A DNA stretch of 7,063 nt, taken from NCBI GenBank assembly GCA_900551205.1, contig URUW01000092.1, forward strand, positions 1-7,063, read 5' to 3'. A program made the position numbers and the translations under genes. This document shows, piece by piece, positions 1 to 6,805 of the stretch. The first letter of the stretch is position 1; each line of letters begins with the position of its first letter. Origin of the DNA: an uncultured Collinsella sp. GTDB lineage: Bacteria > Actinomycetota > Coriobacteriia > Coriobacteriales > Coriobacteriaceae. The notes below the pieces were generated by a model. It had not been told where the DNA came from. It searched no databases and was given only the letters and a program-made list of their open reading frames with translations.

Positions 1-298
1 GCAGCTCGTCAGGCAGGTCGTCGCCATAGCGCGACGGCACGCAACCGCACATGACGATGGGACAGGAGCGAACGCCGTCCTGAACCTCGTTGGCGAGCTC
101 GAGCGTGGTCTCGATGCTCTCGGACGTTGCGGAGGCGAGGAACGAGCATGTGTTGACGATGGCGATATCGGCATCCTGTGGGTCGAATGCCTCCTCGTAG
201 CCCGCGGCGGTCAAAAGAGAACGCATGCGGTCGGTGTCAACCTCGTTCTTAGCGCACCCGAGGGTGATGTAGAGCACGGAGCCCAACGGTGTATCCAT
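1..298 (-). CDS. rimO: Ribosomal protein S12 methylthiotransferase RimO, N-terminal part (runs off left edge)
   Basis: Only the first 99 codons are in the window; the 3' part lies beyond base 1. I translated it from the ATG at 298. It shows the N-terminal methylthiotransferase (UPF0004) domain with all three cysteines expected to hold the auxiliary 4Fe-4S cluster: C15 in LGCAKNEVDTDRM, C51 in NTCSF, and C86 in MCGC. The LGCxKNxVDxxxM pattern and NTCSFxxxAxxESIE point to RimO and not to its paralogues MiaB or MtaB. The radical SAM CxxxCxxC motif and the TRAM domain would lie outside the window. RimO is a cytoplasmic radical SAM enzyme that adds a methylthio group to a conserved aspartate of ribosomal protein uS12. 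The gene starts 27 bases after yajQ with no terminator between, so it is probably the next cistron of the same operon. An AAAGGA at 311-316 is the only ribosome-binding candidate seen. Confidence 0.88.
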   Translation of the reverse strand, partial: MDTPLGSVLYITLGCAKNEVDTDRMRSLLTAAGYEEAFDPQDADIAIVNTCSFLASATSESIETTLELANEVQDGVRSCPIVMCGCVPSRYGDDLPDEL

Positions 299-310
299 GT
301 TGGAGAGCAG

Positions 311-316
311 TCCTTT
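311..316 (-). promoter_or_regulatory. Candidate ribosome-binding site of rimO, long spacing
   Basis: AAAGGA read on the minus strand lies 12 bases ahead of the rimO ATG at 298, longer than the usual 5-9. No ATG, GTG or TTG lies in frame between the two, and the protein match begins close to this ATG, so I kept the start. Confidence 0.45.
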
Positions 317-325
317 CGAATGATA

Positions 326-823
326 TTAGCGGTAGTTGGTGAACTGCAGCGGCTGGCCGTAGTCCTGGTCGCGCAGGAACTGAATCACGGTCTGCAACGC
401 GTCCTTCGAAGCAGAGGAAACACGCAGCTTCTCGGCCTCGATGGTCACCTTGACCTTGAGCTTTTGGTCCTTGATGTCCTTATTGATCTTCTTGGCGGTT
501 GCCTGGTCGATACCCTCGACGATATGGCCGAGCACGCGCACGGTGCCGCCCGATGCCGCCTGCGGAGCATCCCACGAGACAGCCTTGAGGTCGATGCCGC
601 GCTTGATGAGCTTGGAGCTCAGCACGTCGATAATCTGCTTGGAGACAAAGTCGGCCGGGGCGTTGATCGTAAAGAGCTTGTCGCCCTTCGAAAGCTCGAT
701 CGTGGCGCCGGAATCCTTCAGGTCATAGCGCTGGGAAATCTCGCGCGTGGTTTGCTGGAAGGCGTTGTCGACCTCTTGCATGTTGACCTCGGACACGACG
801 TCGAAGCTGGAATCTTTAGCCAT
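326..823 (-). CDS. yajQ: YajQ family nucleotide-binding protein (DUF520)
   Basis: A full-length 165-residue protein, the usual size for YajQ (about 160-165). It begins MAKDSSFDVVSEVNMQEVDNA, the typical family start, followed by the characteristic QRYDLKDSGATIEL and the C-terminal VRVSSxxKDxLQxVIxFLR(D)QD(Y)xxPLQFxNYR block. The family folds as two similar alpha/beta domains resembling RNA-binding folds. E. coli YajQ binds nucleotides, and some relatives bind cyclic di-GMP and act as effectors with a transcription factor. Nothing in this sequence says which role applies here. The start is firm: AAAGGA at 830-835 lies six bases ahead of the ATG. The gene begins 26 bases after the rodZ stop and ends 27 bases before rimO, so it is probably co-transcribed with both. 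It is predicted to be cytoplasmic, with no signal peptide or membrane segment. Confidence 0.95.
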   Translation of the reverse strand: MAKDSSFDVVSEVNMQEVDNAFQQTTREISQRYDLKDSGATIELSKGDKLFTINAPADFVSKQIIDVLSSKLIKRGIDLKAVSWDAPQAASGGTVRVLGHIVEGIDQATAKKINKDIKDQKLKVKVTIEAEKLRVSSASKDALQTVIQFLRDQDYGQPLQFTNYR

Positions 824-849
824 GATGTTTCCTTTCGCGTACGAGCGGC

Positions 850-2343
850 TTAGTAGCTATCGTACGAATAGTCGGTAGAATCGGTGGGCGTCTGGCCGTC
901 AGTTGCGGTATCGGCGCCATCCGTGGACTGGGCATCGGTGCCGTCGGTGGTGTCGGTACCATCAGAACTTTCACCATTCTCGGAACCAGTCGTCTCCTTC
1001 TTGGGAACGGTGATCGTCACACGCGCCACGCCCGAGGTCTTGGTATCGTAACGGACCTTTTCGCCGTTCTTGGTAACGGTGACATCGGAAGGCTTGGACG
1101 TGGTGATCTCGATCGAGGACTCAGGCGTGTACTCCTGCTCAAAGGGGCCAGTCGCCTGAGCGCCATAGACCGACTTTCCGTCGACCTTGACCTCAATCCA
1201 CGCGGTCTTTCCCTTGGCAACGGAGACCTTAACCTTTGTGACCTCGTTCTCTTCCTTCTTGGCCGTCGTCTTGGTGGCGTCCGAATTGGTCGACTCATCC
1301 GTCGCCTCATCGGTGTCTTCGTCCTCGTCGACCGTTTCGGTCTTCTTAGAAGACTTCTTGGGCGTCGTCTTGGTAGCAGTGGGCGTCTCGGGCGTGGTCT
1401 CGGGCGTCGAAGATGCGCAGCCGCGCAGAAGTACCACGATGAGCACGATCAGCAGCAACGCCACGGCACCGATACCGGCGTAGACGATACGCGGATCGAG
1501 CCCGTTGTTTTGAGGAGCACGGGAACCGCCGCGTCCACGACTGGAACTGCTGCGGCCGCCTCCCTGAGGCATACGGCCACGATTGCTATCGGAACGGCCG
1601 CAATAGCCACCCTGGCCCTGAAGGCTGCGCTGACCCGAGCGGGGCGCAAGTTCACCGCGGCCTTGATAGCCACGCTGGCCCGCACGCGGAGCCGAAGAGC
1701 GCTGGCCATACGGCTGTGGTTGAGAGCGAAGACGCGGCGTCACCTGCGTGGTATCGGCGTCCGCATAGCCACTGCGAGAGCGTCCGGTGGAGATACCACG
1801 GTGACCGCGATCGGAATAGCCGCCGTCGCCGTAGCCGGCACGAGGGTCACGCGCCACGCCGCGGGCAGCGGGAAGTGCACGGTCCTCGGGCATCGGCGTA
1901 CTGCGGAACCGGTCACGCTGCGAGCGAATCTCCTCGCCCGAACCCGTCTCGGTAATATAACCGGCCTGCTGAGGACGCTGTCCATAGCGAGTCGAACGAC
2001 CGCCCTGAACCATCAGAAAGCGCCCGTTATCGACAGAGGAACGCGAATTGACGTAGCCGGCGGCGTCCTGGAAACGACCGCCCTGCTGCGACGTCTCGCG
2101 TTCGTATGCCATCAGTTCGTCAAAGTAGGCATTGACGACCTCGCGCGGATTGAGGCCCAAAAAACGAGCATAGCTCGAAATCATGCCCTGCGCATAGCCG
2201 CGCGGCGGCATCGAAGCAAAGTTACCGGTCTCGAAAAACTCGATGATCTGCGGCCTGATTTTGATGGTGTTGGCGACCTGCTGAATGGAAAGGCCCATTC
2301 GGCGACGCTGCTCGAGCAGCATGTCACCAAAGCGTGCAGCCAT
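850..2343 (-). CDS. rodZ: RodZ-like bitopic membrane protein: HTH domain, Arg/Gly-rich linker, one TM segment, DUF4115-like C-terminus
   Basis: A 497-residue protein with RodZ architecture. Residues 1-80 form the xenobiotic-response-type helix-turn-helix domain of RodZ (HTH_25: FGDMLLEQRRRMGLSIQQVA, then the RGYxxGxxxxYARFLGL pattern), which in characterised RodZ proteins binds MreB. Residues 85-283 are low complexity, rich in Arg, Gly, Gln and Ser. A single hydrophobic segment sits at about 287-306, followed by an extracellular Thr/Lys/Glu/Asp-rich stretch to about 368. A beta-rich domain like RodZ DUF4115 occupies about 369-447, and an acidic Thr/Asp/Ser/Gly tail ends the protein. Expected topology is N-terminus inside, C-terminus outside. 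RodZ links the MreB cytoskeleton to wall synthesis; whether this organism has MreB cannot be seen here, so a different partner is possible. The ATG overlaps the ftsK stop by one base (TGATG), with GGAGG at 2350-2354 six bases upstream, suggesting translational coupling. The linker makes it longer than E. coli RodZ (337 residues). Confidence 0.85.
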   Translation of the reverse strand: MAARFGDMLLEQRRRMGLSIQQVANTIKIRPQIIEFFETGNFASMPPRGYAQGMISSYARFLGLNPREVVNAYFDELMAYERETSQQGGRFQDAAGYVNSRSSVDNGRFLMVQGGRSTRYGQRPQQAGYITETGSGEEIRSQRDRFRSTPMPEDRALPAARGVARDPRAGYGDGGYSDRGHRGISTGRSRSGYADADTTQVTPRLRSQPQPYGQRSSAPRAGQRGYQGRGELAPRSGQRSLQGQGGYCGRSDSNRGRMPQGGGRSSSSRGRGGSRAPQNNGLDPRIVYAGIGAVALLLIVLIVVLLRGCASSTPETTPETPTATKTTPKKSSKKTETVDEDEDTDEATDESTNSDATKTTAKKEENEVTKVKVSVAKGKTAWIEVKVDGKSVYGAQATGPFEQEYTPESSIEITTSKPSDVTVTKNGEKVRYDTKTSGVARVTITVPKKETTGSENGESSDGTDTTDGTDAQSTDGADTATDGQTPTDSTDYSYDSY

Positions 2344-4307
2344 CAGAATCCTCCAAACTCACGATCTTCACGTGCCATCTCGGCGTCGACAGATTCCAGC
2401 GCGGCAAGCCCCTCCTCGTCCAACAGGACCTCGCGCGGCTTGGAACCGTCGGGCGGGCCGACGACACCCTTTTCTTCCAGCATGTCCATAATACGCCCGG
2501 CACGCGCATAGCCAACCTTCAGGCGGCGTTGCAGGCCAGATGTGGAGCCCAGCTGCGATTCCACCACAATATGGGCGGCTTCCCAAATGAGCGGATCATC
2601 GTCTTGCGGCTCGGCGACTCCGGTGCGGACAATGCCGCCGCCACCAGCCATGGACATGGAAGCGGGCGCCACGGCGGACAGAATCTCCTCGTGGTAGTCG
2701 GGCTCGCTCTGCGACTTGACGAACTCGACAATCTCGTTGATTTCGCCGTCCGAGACAAAGCAGCCCTGGATACGGCGGGGCTTGCCCCAGTCGACCTTGG
2801 AGAACAGCATGTCGCCCAAACCGGTGAGCTTCTCGGCACCCATCTGGTCGATGATGACGCGCGAGTCGATGCCCGTGGCGACGTTAAAGGCGATGCGGTT
2901 GGTGATGTTGGCCTTGATAAGGCCCGTCACCACGTTGGAGCTGGGGCGCTGCGTGGCAACGATAAGGTGAATACCGGCGGCGCGGCCCAGCTGTGCAATA
3001 CGCACGATCGAGGCCTCGACATCCTTACCGGCGACCATCATCAGGTCAGAGAGCTCGTCAATGATAATGACCAGGTAGGGCATCTTTTGCGGCGGGTTGT
3101 CGTAATGCTCAAACTCGCCGGCGGCCTGCTTTTCGTTATAGGTCGAAATCTTACGGACGTTGAGGCGTTCGAATACCTTCAGGCGGCGCTCCATTTCGGA
3201 CACGGCCCACTGCAGGGCGCTCGCGGCCTGCTTGGGCTCGGTCACCACGGGCACATAGAGATGCGGCAGACCGTTATAGCCCGCAAGCTCGACGCGCTTG
3301 GGGTCGACCATGATCAGGCGAACGTCCTCGGGAAGGGCGCGCATGAGCAAGGTCGTGATGATGGAATTGATCATCACCGACTTACCAGAACCGGTCGTAC
3401 CGGCGATCAACAGGTGAGGCATCTTGGCGAGGTCGGCGACGACCGGCGTGCCCTCGGCGTCGCGGCCGATGGCAAGCTCGAGCGGACCGCCCTTCACATA
3501 GGGCAGCACGTCGCCCAGATTGACGTTCTGGCGCTTGCGGTTGGGAATCTCGATGCCCACGAGCGAGGTGCCGGGGATCGGGGCAAAGATACGAACCGAC
3601 TGGGCGGCGAGCGAAAGCGCAATATCGTCCTCGAGGCTCGAAATCTTGCTCACGCGCTCGCCCTCGCCAGGTTGCAGCTTAAAGGTCGTCACCGTGGGGC
3701 CGGCGATCCAGCCGACCACGCGGGCACTGCGGCCAAACTCAAGCAAGGTGGATTGCAGTGACTCAGCGGTCTGCTCCAGCTCCTTATCCGAAGACGCGGC
3801 AGAAGCCGACTGCGGGTTGGCATGTAGGATTTCGAGCGGCGGAAGCTTGAGGCCGTCCTCTTCTTCGCCCTCGTTATCTGCGGCGCCGCCGTCCGCTCCC
3901 CCATCACGAGCCGCAGCCGATTCGACAGCACTCGTGGCAGGCGCATCGGCAACCTTGGGATGCTTTAAGAAGTCGGGAATCTGAGGTGCGGCCGAAACAG
4001 GGTTCACGGCAAACGGCGGCTCGGACTCGTCAACCTTGTCCGGATCGTCCTCCATCGAAAGCTGTCCAGTGACCTGACCGCGCTTGGCGTGGCGACGCGG
4101 CAGCAAGGTTGTCTTGGCGGTCTCGAGCGGAGCCTCGTCGTCCTCGTCGTCACCCTCGGTGAGCTCAATCTCGCTATCGGACCAAGACGGGTCGGGCTCG
4201 CTTGTGTTGAGCTTGGGCGCAGCCCTGCCCTTCTTGGCATGGCGGCGCGGCAGCAGCGTGGTCTTGGCGCGCTCGGCTTCAACCGACTCGGATACGTCGA
4301 CAATGGG
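2343..4307 (-). CDS. ftsK: FtsK motor half (linker, ATPase and gamma domain), in the second frame
   Basis: This frame opens just after a TGA that overlaps the frameshift point and runs to the TGA at 2343. It has no convincing start of its own: the first alternative start, a TTG at 4106, has no ribosome-binding site and sits within the linker. Counting from that TTG, the alpha domain with LEFGRSARVVGWIAGPTVTT begins near residue 120. Walker A GTTGSGKS is at 236-243 (bases 3378-3401), MVDPKRVEL at about 266-274, Walker B LVIIIDE at 345-351, and the ATQRPS motif at 384-389. A short acidic and Gly/Met linker leads to the gamma domain at about 504-567 (DDPLIWEAA, SxSGLQRRLKVGYARAGRIMD), the winged helix that reads polar DNA motifs such as KOPS/SRS. 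All catalytic motifs are present, so the motor would work if joined to its membrane half. Confidence 0.9.
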   Translation of the reverse strand, partial: PIVDVSESVEAERAKTTLLPRRHAKKGRAAPKLNTSEPDPSWSDSEIELTEGDDEDDEAPLETAKTTLLPRRHAKRGQVTGQLSMEDDPDKVDESEPPFAVNPVSAAPQIPDFLKHPKVADAPATSAVESAAARDGGADGGAADNEGEEEDGLKLPPLEILHANPQSASAASSDKELEQTAESLQSTLLEFGRSARVVGWIAGPTVTTFKLQPGEGERVSKISSLEDDIALSLAAQSVRIFAPIPGTSLVGIEIPNRKRQNVNLGDVLPYVKGGPLELAIGRDAEGTPVVADLAKMPHLLIAGTTGSGKSVMINSIITTLLMRALPEDVRLIMVDPKRVELAGYNGLPHLYVPVVTEPKQAASALQWAVSEMERRLKVFERLNVRKISTYNEKQAAGEFEHYDNPPQKMPYLVIIIDELSDLMMVAGKDVEASIVRIAQLGRAAGIHLIVATQRPSSNVVTGLIKANITNRIAFNVATGIDSRVIIDQMGAEKLTGLGDMLFSKVDWGKPRRIQGCFVSDGEINEIVEFVKSQSEPDYHEEILSAVAPASMSMAGGGGIVRTGVAEPQDDDPLIWEAAHIVVESQLGSTSGLQRRLKVGYARAGRIMDMLEEKGVVGPPDGSKPREVLLDEEGLAALESVDAEMAREDREFGGF

Positions 4308-5119
4308 TCATCGTCCTCGTCGTCATCCAAAACCGGGTCGACATCGCCACCCATGACCGTGGTCACCGCGGCGTCAGTCCCCTTCTGGCGCAGAATGCTC
4401 AGGTGCGGACGAGCGACGCCGGGAACAGACAGGGCCTCTTCATCGCCCCACGGGCTCGCATTGACATCGGCACGTCGACGCTCGGCAAAATCGGCAGCGC
4501 GATCGCGTGCGGAGCGCAAAACGCCACCCACCGAAAAGCCGATAATGACCAAACCAACGACGACAAGCCCCAGCAAGACAACCATGGCGATAGGTTTACC
4601 CAGGGCGTTTTGCAAGGCACTTGCGATAAAGGCGCCAATGTAGCCGCCCGACACGGAAAGGTTCTGCGGCGTAAACATAAGGTCGCACGAATCGCTCGTG
4701 CCCGGCACCATCAGCGAAAGAATGGAGACGACGGCGATAAAGACCAAGGCGCCGCCCGCAACAGAGCGCACGTTGAGCGGCGAGTCCTCACCCAAAAAGA
4801 GCGTGGCGGCAAACAGCAAGATGACGATCGGCAGCACGTAGGCGCCCAGACCAAAGCCCAGGTGGTAGAAACCGGCAACCGCAGCCGTCACGGGCGCTGT
4901 TGCCGGAGAGATCACGGCAATGAAGGACGCGATCGCCAAAACGGCGATGACCACACCGGCGATATCGCGATTGGCCGAAGGCTCGACCAAGGGCTCAAAC
5001 TCATCGAACTCGGACTCGTGGCCCTTATTGGCACGCAGATGGGAACCGGCACCCTTAGCAGATGCCGGTTGGTTATTGGCCTTATTGCCTTTGGCGTTTT
5101 GTGCAGATCCGCGCGCCAA
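4004..5119 (-). CDS. ftsK: FtsK N-terminal membrane half as read (frame ends at 4004)
   Basis: The open frame from the TTG at 5119 gives 371 residues, of which 1-271 are genuine FtsK. A polar basic N-terminus rich in Asn, Ala and Lys comes first. Membrane segments then lie at about 53-71, 77-110 (possibly two passes), 119-138 and 158-198 (possibly two passes), as expected for the 4-5 pass septal anchor of FtsK/SpoIIIE. The linker begins with SARDRAADFAERRRADVNAS and turns acidic (DDDEDDD). Residues 272-371 are out of frame: they are unusually rich in Arg, Pro and Ser and lie opposite the true linker coding. If the frameshift is real, the product would be a membrane stub with no ATPase. The start is chosen because TTG at 5119 has a GGAGG six bases upstream and directly follows the rnj stop. 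Confidence 0.8.
   Translation of the reverse strand: MARGSAQNAKGNKANNQPASAKGAGSHLRANKGHESEFDEFEPLVEPSANRDIAGVVIAVLAIASFIAVISPATAPVTAAVAGFYHLGFGLGAYVLPIVILLFAATLFLGEDSPLNVRSVAGGALVFIAVVSILSLMVPGTSDSCDLMFTPQNLSVSGGYIGAFIASALQNALGKPIAMVVLLGLVVVGLVIIGFSVGGVLRSARDRAADFAERRRADVNASPWGDEEALSVPGVARPHLSILRQKGTDAAVTTVMGGDVDPVLDDDEDDDPLSTYPSRLKPSAPRPRCCRAAMPRRAGLRPSSTQASPTRLGPIARLSSPRVTTRTTRLRSRPPRQPCCRVATPSAVRSLDSFRWRTIRTRLTSPSRRLP
4083..4118 (-). repeat. Direct repeat copy 2 in the FtsK linker (encodes AKTTLLPRRHAK)
   Basis: A 36-base unit matching 4233-4268 at 31 of 36 positions, in the same frame and exactly 150 bases (50 codons) away. It encodes AKTTLLPRRHAK, followed by RG here and by KG in the other copy. 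Most of the differences are silent, so the peptide has been kept while the DNA has drifted. Confidence 0.85.
4233..4268 (-). repeat. Direct repeat copy 1 in the FtsK linker (encodes AKTTLLPRRHAK)
   Basis: The first copy in the direction of translation, about 12 codons after the frameshift. The surrounding linker is acidic (SESVEAE before it, SDSEIELTEGDDEDDE after it), so the two basic, hydrophobic-tipped motifs stand out. See 4083-4118 for the comparison. Confidence 0.85.
4302..4309 (-). other. Frameshift point in ftsK
   Basis: On the minus strand the sequence is GATGACCCATTGTCGAC. The upstream frame reads GAT GAC CCA TTG; the downstream frame reads CCC ATT GTC GAC. In the downstream frame a TGA sits just before CCC, so the switch cannot lie earlier. 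One extra C would give GAT GAC CCC ATT GTC GAC and a continuous protein. No classic slippery heptamer or obvious downstream stimulator is visible. Confidence 0.85.
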
Positions 5120-5120
5120 A

Positions 5121-6791
5121 CTAAACCTCCATGACGACCGGGATAATCATCGGACGGGTGCGCGTACGGCTCCAGATAAAGTTAGAGAGCGAATCGCGCA
5201 CGGCCTTGCGAATGGCATCGGAACCGCTGCTGGTAAAGCTGAACTTACCCTTCTCGATCGTCTTCATAATGGACGCGGAGGCATCCTCGGAGAACTGGTC
5301 GTCGATGGCAAACGAGACGCCGCGGCCCGAGAACTCGATGGCCTCGATCTTCTTATGTTTGAGGGAGACGATGGCAACGGCCGTGACCATACCGTCGTTG
5401 GCGAGCTTCTGGCGATCGCGCAGGACGATGGGGTCGGTATCGCCGATACGCAGGCCGTCGACGTAAACGACACCGGACTCGACGGGCGTACCGCGCTTGA
5501 CGATACCACCGCGCATCTCGAGCGTGTCGCCGTTATCGAGGATAAAGATATGATCGTCCTTGATGCCCATCTTGCAGGCCAGCTGGGCATGGGCGCGCAG
5601 ATGCACGGCCTCACCGTGAACCGGCATAAAATACGTGGGCTTGGCCATGGCCATCAGGAGCTTGAGCTCCTCCTGGCTACCGTGACCCGAGACGTGGACG
5701 AGAGCGCGGTTCTTATCCCACACGTCGCAGCCGAGCTTGGCCAGGCTGTTGACGACCTGCTGGACGGCCTTCTCGTTGCCAGGAACGGGAGTTGCCGAGA
5801 GGATAACGGTATCGCCCTCGTGGATGGAGAGCGTCTTGTGCTCGCCATTGGCCATGCGGGACAGGGCCGACAGCGGCTCGCCCTGCGAACCAGTGCACAT
5901 GACGACGATCTTGTCGTCAGGCAGGTTATCGATATCGAAGGCATCGATGATATCGGCATCATCGATGTTGAGATAACCGAGCTCGCGCGCCACGCGGGTG
6001 TTCGTGAGCATGGAGCGACCGGTCACAACGACCTTACGGCCGCACTTGCGGGCGGCATCGCAGATCTGCTGCAAACGATGGATGTGGCTCGAGAACGATG
6101 CGACGAACACGCGACCCGGGGCGTTCTTGATGGCGTGCAGCAGGTTGGGACCAACCTCGGCCTCGGACTTGGTAAAGCCGGGAACCGTGGCATTGGTGGA
6201 GTCGGAAAGCAGCAGGTCGATGCCCTGCTTGGCAAAGCGGCTGATAGCGGCATAGTCGGGCGTGACGCCATCGATGGGCGTCTGGTCGAGCTTAAAGTCG
6301 CCGGTGTGCATAACGGTGCCCTGATTGGTGCGGATGAACACGCCCAGAGCGCCGGGGATGGAGTGCGTCATCGAGAAGAAGTCGAGCGAGATGCCGCCGA
6401 GGTTGACATGGCTGCCGCCCTTGACCTCGCGGAACTTAGGCGCGCGGATGCGGAACTCGGAGAGCTTGCCCTCGATAAAACCGAGCGTCAGCTTGCTCGA
6501 GAAGATGGGCACCTTGTTGTTGAGGTCCTGCAGCAGGTACGGAAGCGAACCGGTGTGGTCCTCGTGGCCGTGAGTGACGATGATACCGCGGAGCTTCTCC
6601 TCGTTCTCCAGAACATAGGTGTAGTCGGGAAGCACCAGGTCGATACCGGGCTGGGAGTCATCCGGGAACATAAGACCGGCGTCGACGAGCACCATGTCGT
6701 CGCCGCACTCGAAGACCGTCATGTTCTTGCCGATGCCGTCAAGGCCGCCGAGCGGAATGATCTTCAAAGGAGATGATTTTTTAGCTGCCAT
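5121..6791 (-). CDS. rnj: Ribonuclease J (metallo-beta-lactamase/beta-CASP RNase)
   Basis: A 556-residue protein, the usual length for RNase J. It opens KIIPLGGLDGIGKNMTVFE, the conserved family start. Metal and catalytic residues are all visible: HGHEDH at 74-79, H143 in MTHSIPGA, D165 in HTGDF, and H392 in the MPVHGE motif (389-394). The beta-CASP insertion occupies roughly 210-370 (GRVFVASFSSHIHRLQQI, VTGRSM, MCTGSQGEP), with VSGHGSQEE at about 368-376. The C-terminal domain after about 450 ends RTRTRPMIIPVVMEV. RNase J is a zinc-dependent cytoplasmic enzyme with endonuclease and 5'-3' exonuclease activity on RNA, central to mRNA decay and rRNA maturation in bacteria with little or no RNase E. 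I chose the ATG at 6791 over an upstream in-frame start at 6944, because family similarity begins here and the upstream 51 codons resemble leader sequence. It is the first gene of the run, one base before ftsK. Confidence 0.96.
   Translation of the reverse strand: MAAKKSSPLKIIPLGGLDGIGKNMTVFECGDDMVLVDAGLMFPDDSQPGIDLVLPDYTYVLENEEKLRGIIVTHGHEDHTGSLPYLLQDLNNKVPIFSSKLTLGFIEGKLSEFRIRAPKFREVKGGSHVNLGGISLDFFSMTHSIPGALGVFIRTNQGTVMHTGDFKLDQTPIDGVTPDYAAISRFAKQGIDLLLSDSTNATVPGFTKSEAEVGPNLLHAIKNAPGRVFVASFSSHIHRLQQICDAARKCGRKVVVTGRSMLTNTRVARELGYLNIDDADIIDAFDIDNLPDDKIVVMCTGSQGEPLSALSRMANGEHKTLSIHEGDTVILSATPVPGNEKAVQQVVNSLAKLGCDVWDKNRALVHVSGHGSQEELKLLMAMAKPTYFMPVHGEAVHLRAHAQLACKMGIKDDHIFILDNGDTLEMRGGIVKRGTPVESGVVYVDGLRIGDTDPIVLRDRQKLANDGMVTAVAIVSLKHKKIEAIEFSGRGVSFAIDDQFSEDASASIMKTIEKGKFSFTSSGSDAIRKAVRDSLSNFIWSRTRTRPMIIPVVMEV
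5126..5130 (-). promoter_or_regulatory. Ribosome-binding site that fixes the ftsK TTG start
   Basis: GGAGG on the minus strand lies six bases ahead of the TTG at 5117-5119 and within the last codons of rnj. No ATG or GTG lies at comparable spacing, so TTG is the likely start. The arrangement TAG-T-TTG suggests ribosomes finishing rnj start ftsK directly. Confidence 0.75.
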
Positions 6792-6805
6792 AGGTAAGTG
6801 TGGTT

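Larger units (their letters stand above)
2343..5119 (-). pseudogene. ftsK: DNA translocase FtsK/SpoIIIE, full locus, interrupted by a one-base frameshift
   Basis: This entry joins the two frames that together encode one FtsK of about 925 residues. The protein has an N-terminal membrane domain, a disordered acidic linker, the alpha/beta RecA-like motor and a C-terminal gamma winged-helix domain. FtsK is a hexameric ATPase at the division septum that pumps double-stranded DNA and helps clear and resolve chromosome termini. The membrane half is read from a TTG at 5119 to Asp271 (codon 4307-4309). From there homology continues in the other frame: PIVDVSESVEAERAKTT, then the linker and motor. Restoring one base, most simply a C in the CCC run at 4305-4307, rejoins the frames. 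Both halves are otherwise intact with no further stops, which favours a sequencing or assembly error or a very recent mutation over a decayed gene. It starts one base after the rnj stop, and its own stop overlaps the rodZ start. Frameshift and family are clear; whether the break is real is not. Confidence 0.88.

Noticed and set aside
1417..1432. Lipobox-like LLRGC after the RodZ membrane segment
   Set aside because: It follows an internal membrane segment about 300 residues into the protein, not an N-terminal signal peptide, and has Arg next to the Gly-Cys, so lipoprotein processing is unlikely.
1510..2511. 333-residue open frame on the plus strand opposite rodZ
   Set aside because: A mirror frame of the Arg/Gly-rich linker; its Thr/Ala/Arg-rich content follows from that low-complexity DNA.
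2334..3761. 475-residue open frame on the plus strand opposite the FtsK motor
   Set aside because: It lies antisense to the conserved ATPase, has no family similarity and shows the same mirror-frame composition.
4302..4309. Programmed -1 ribosomal frameshift in ftsK
   Set aside because: GAC CCA offers no tandem re-pairing in the -1 frame, and I see no slippery heptamer or clear stimulatory structure. It was kept only as a remote option in the frameshift finding.
4920..6776. 618-residue open frame on the plus strand opposite rnj and the start of ftsK
   Set aside because: It is antisense to a complete RNase J with all catalytic motifs; its protein is rich in Asp, His, Arg and Gly as expected for the mirror frame of a high-G+C gene, and it has no recognisable domain.
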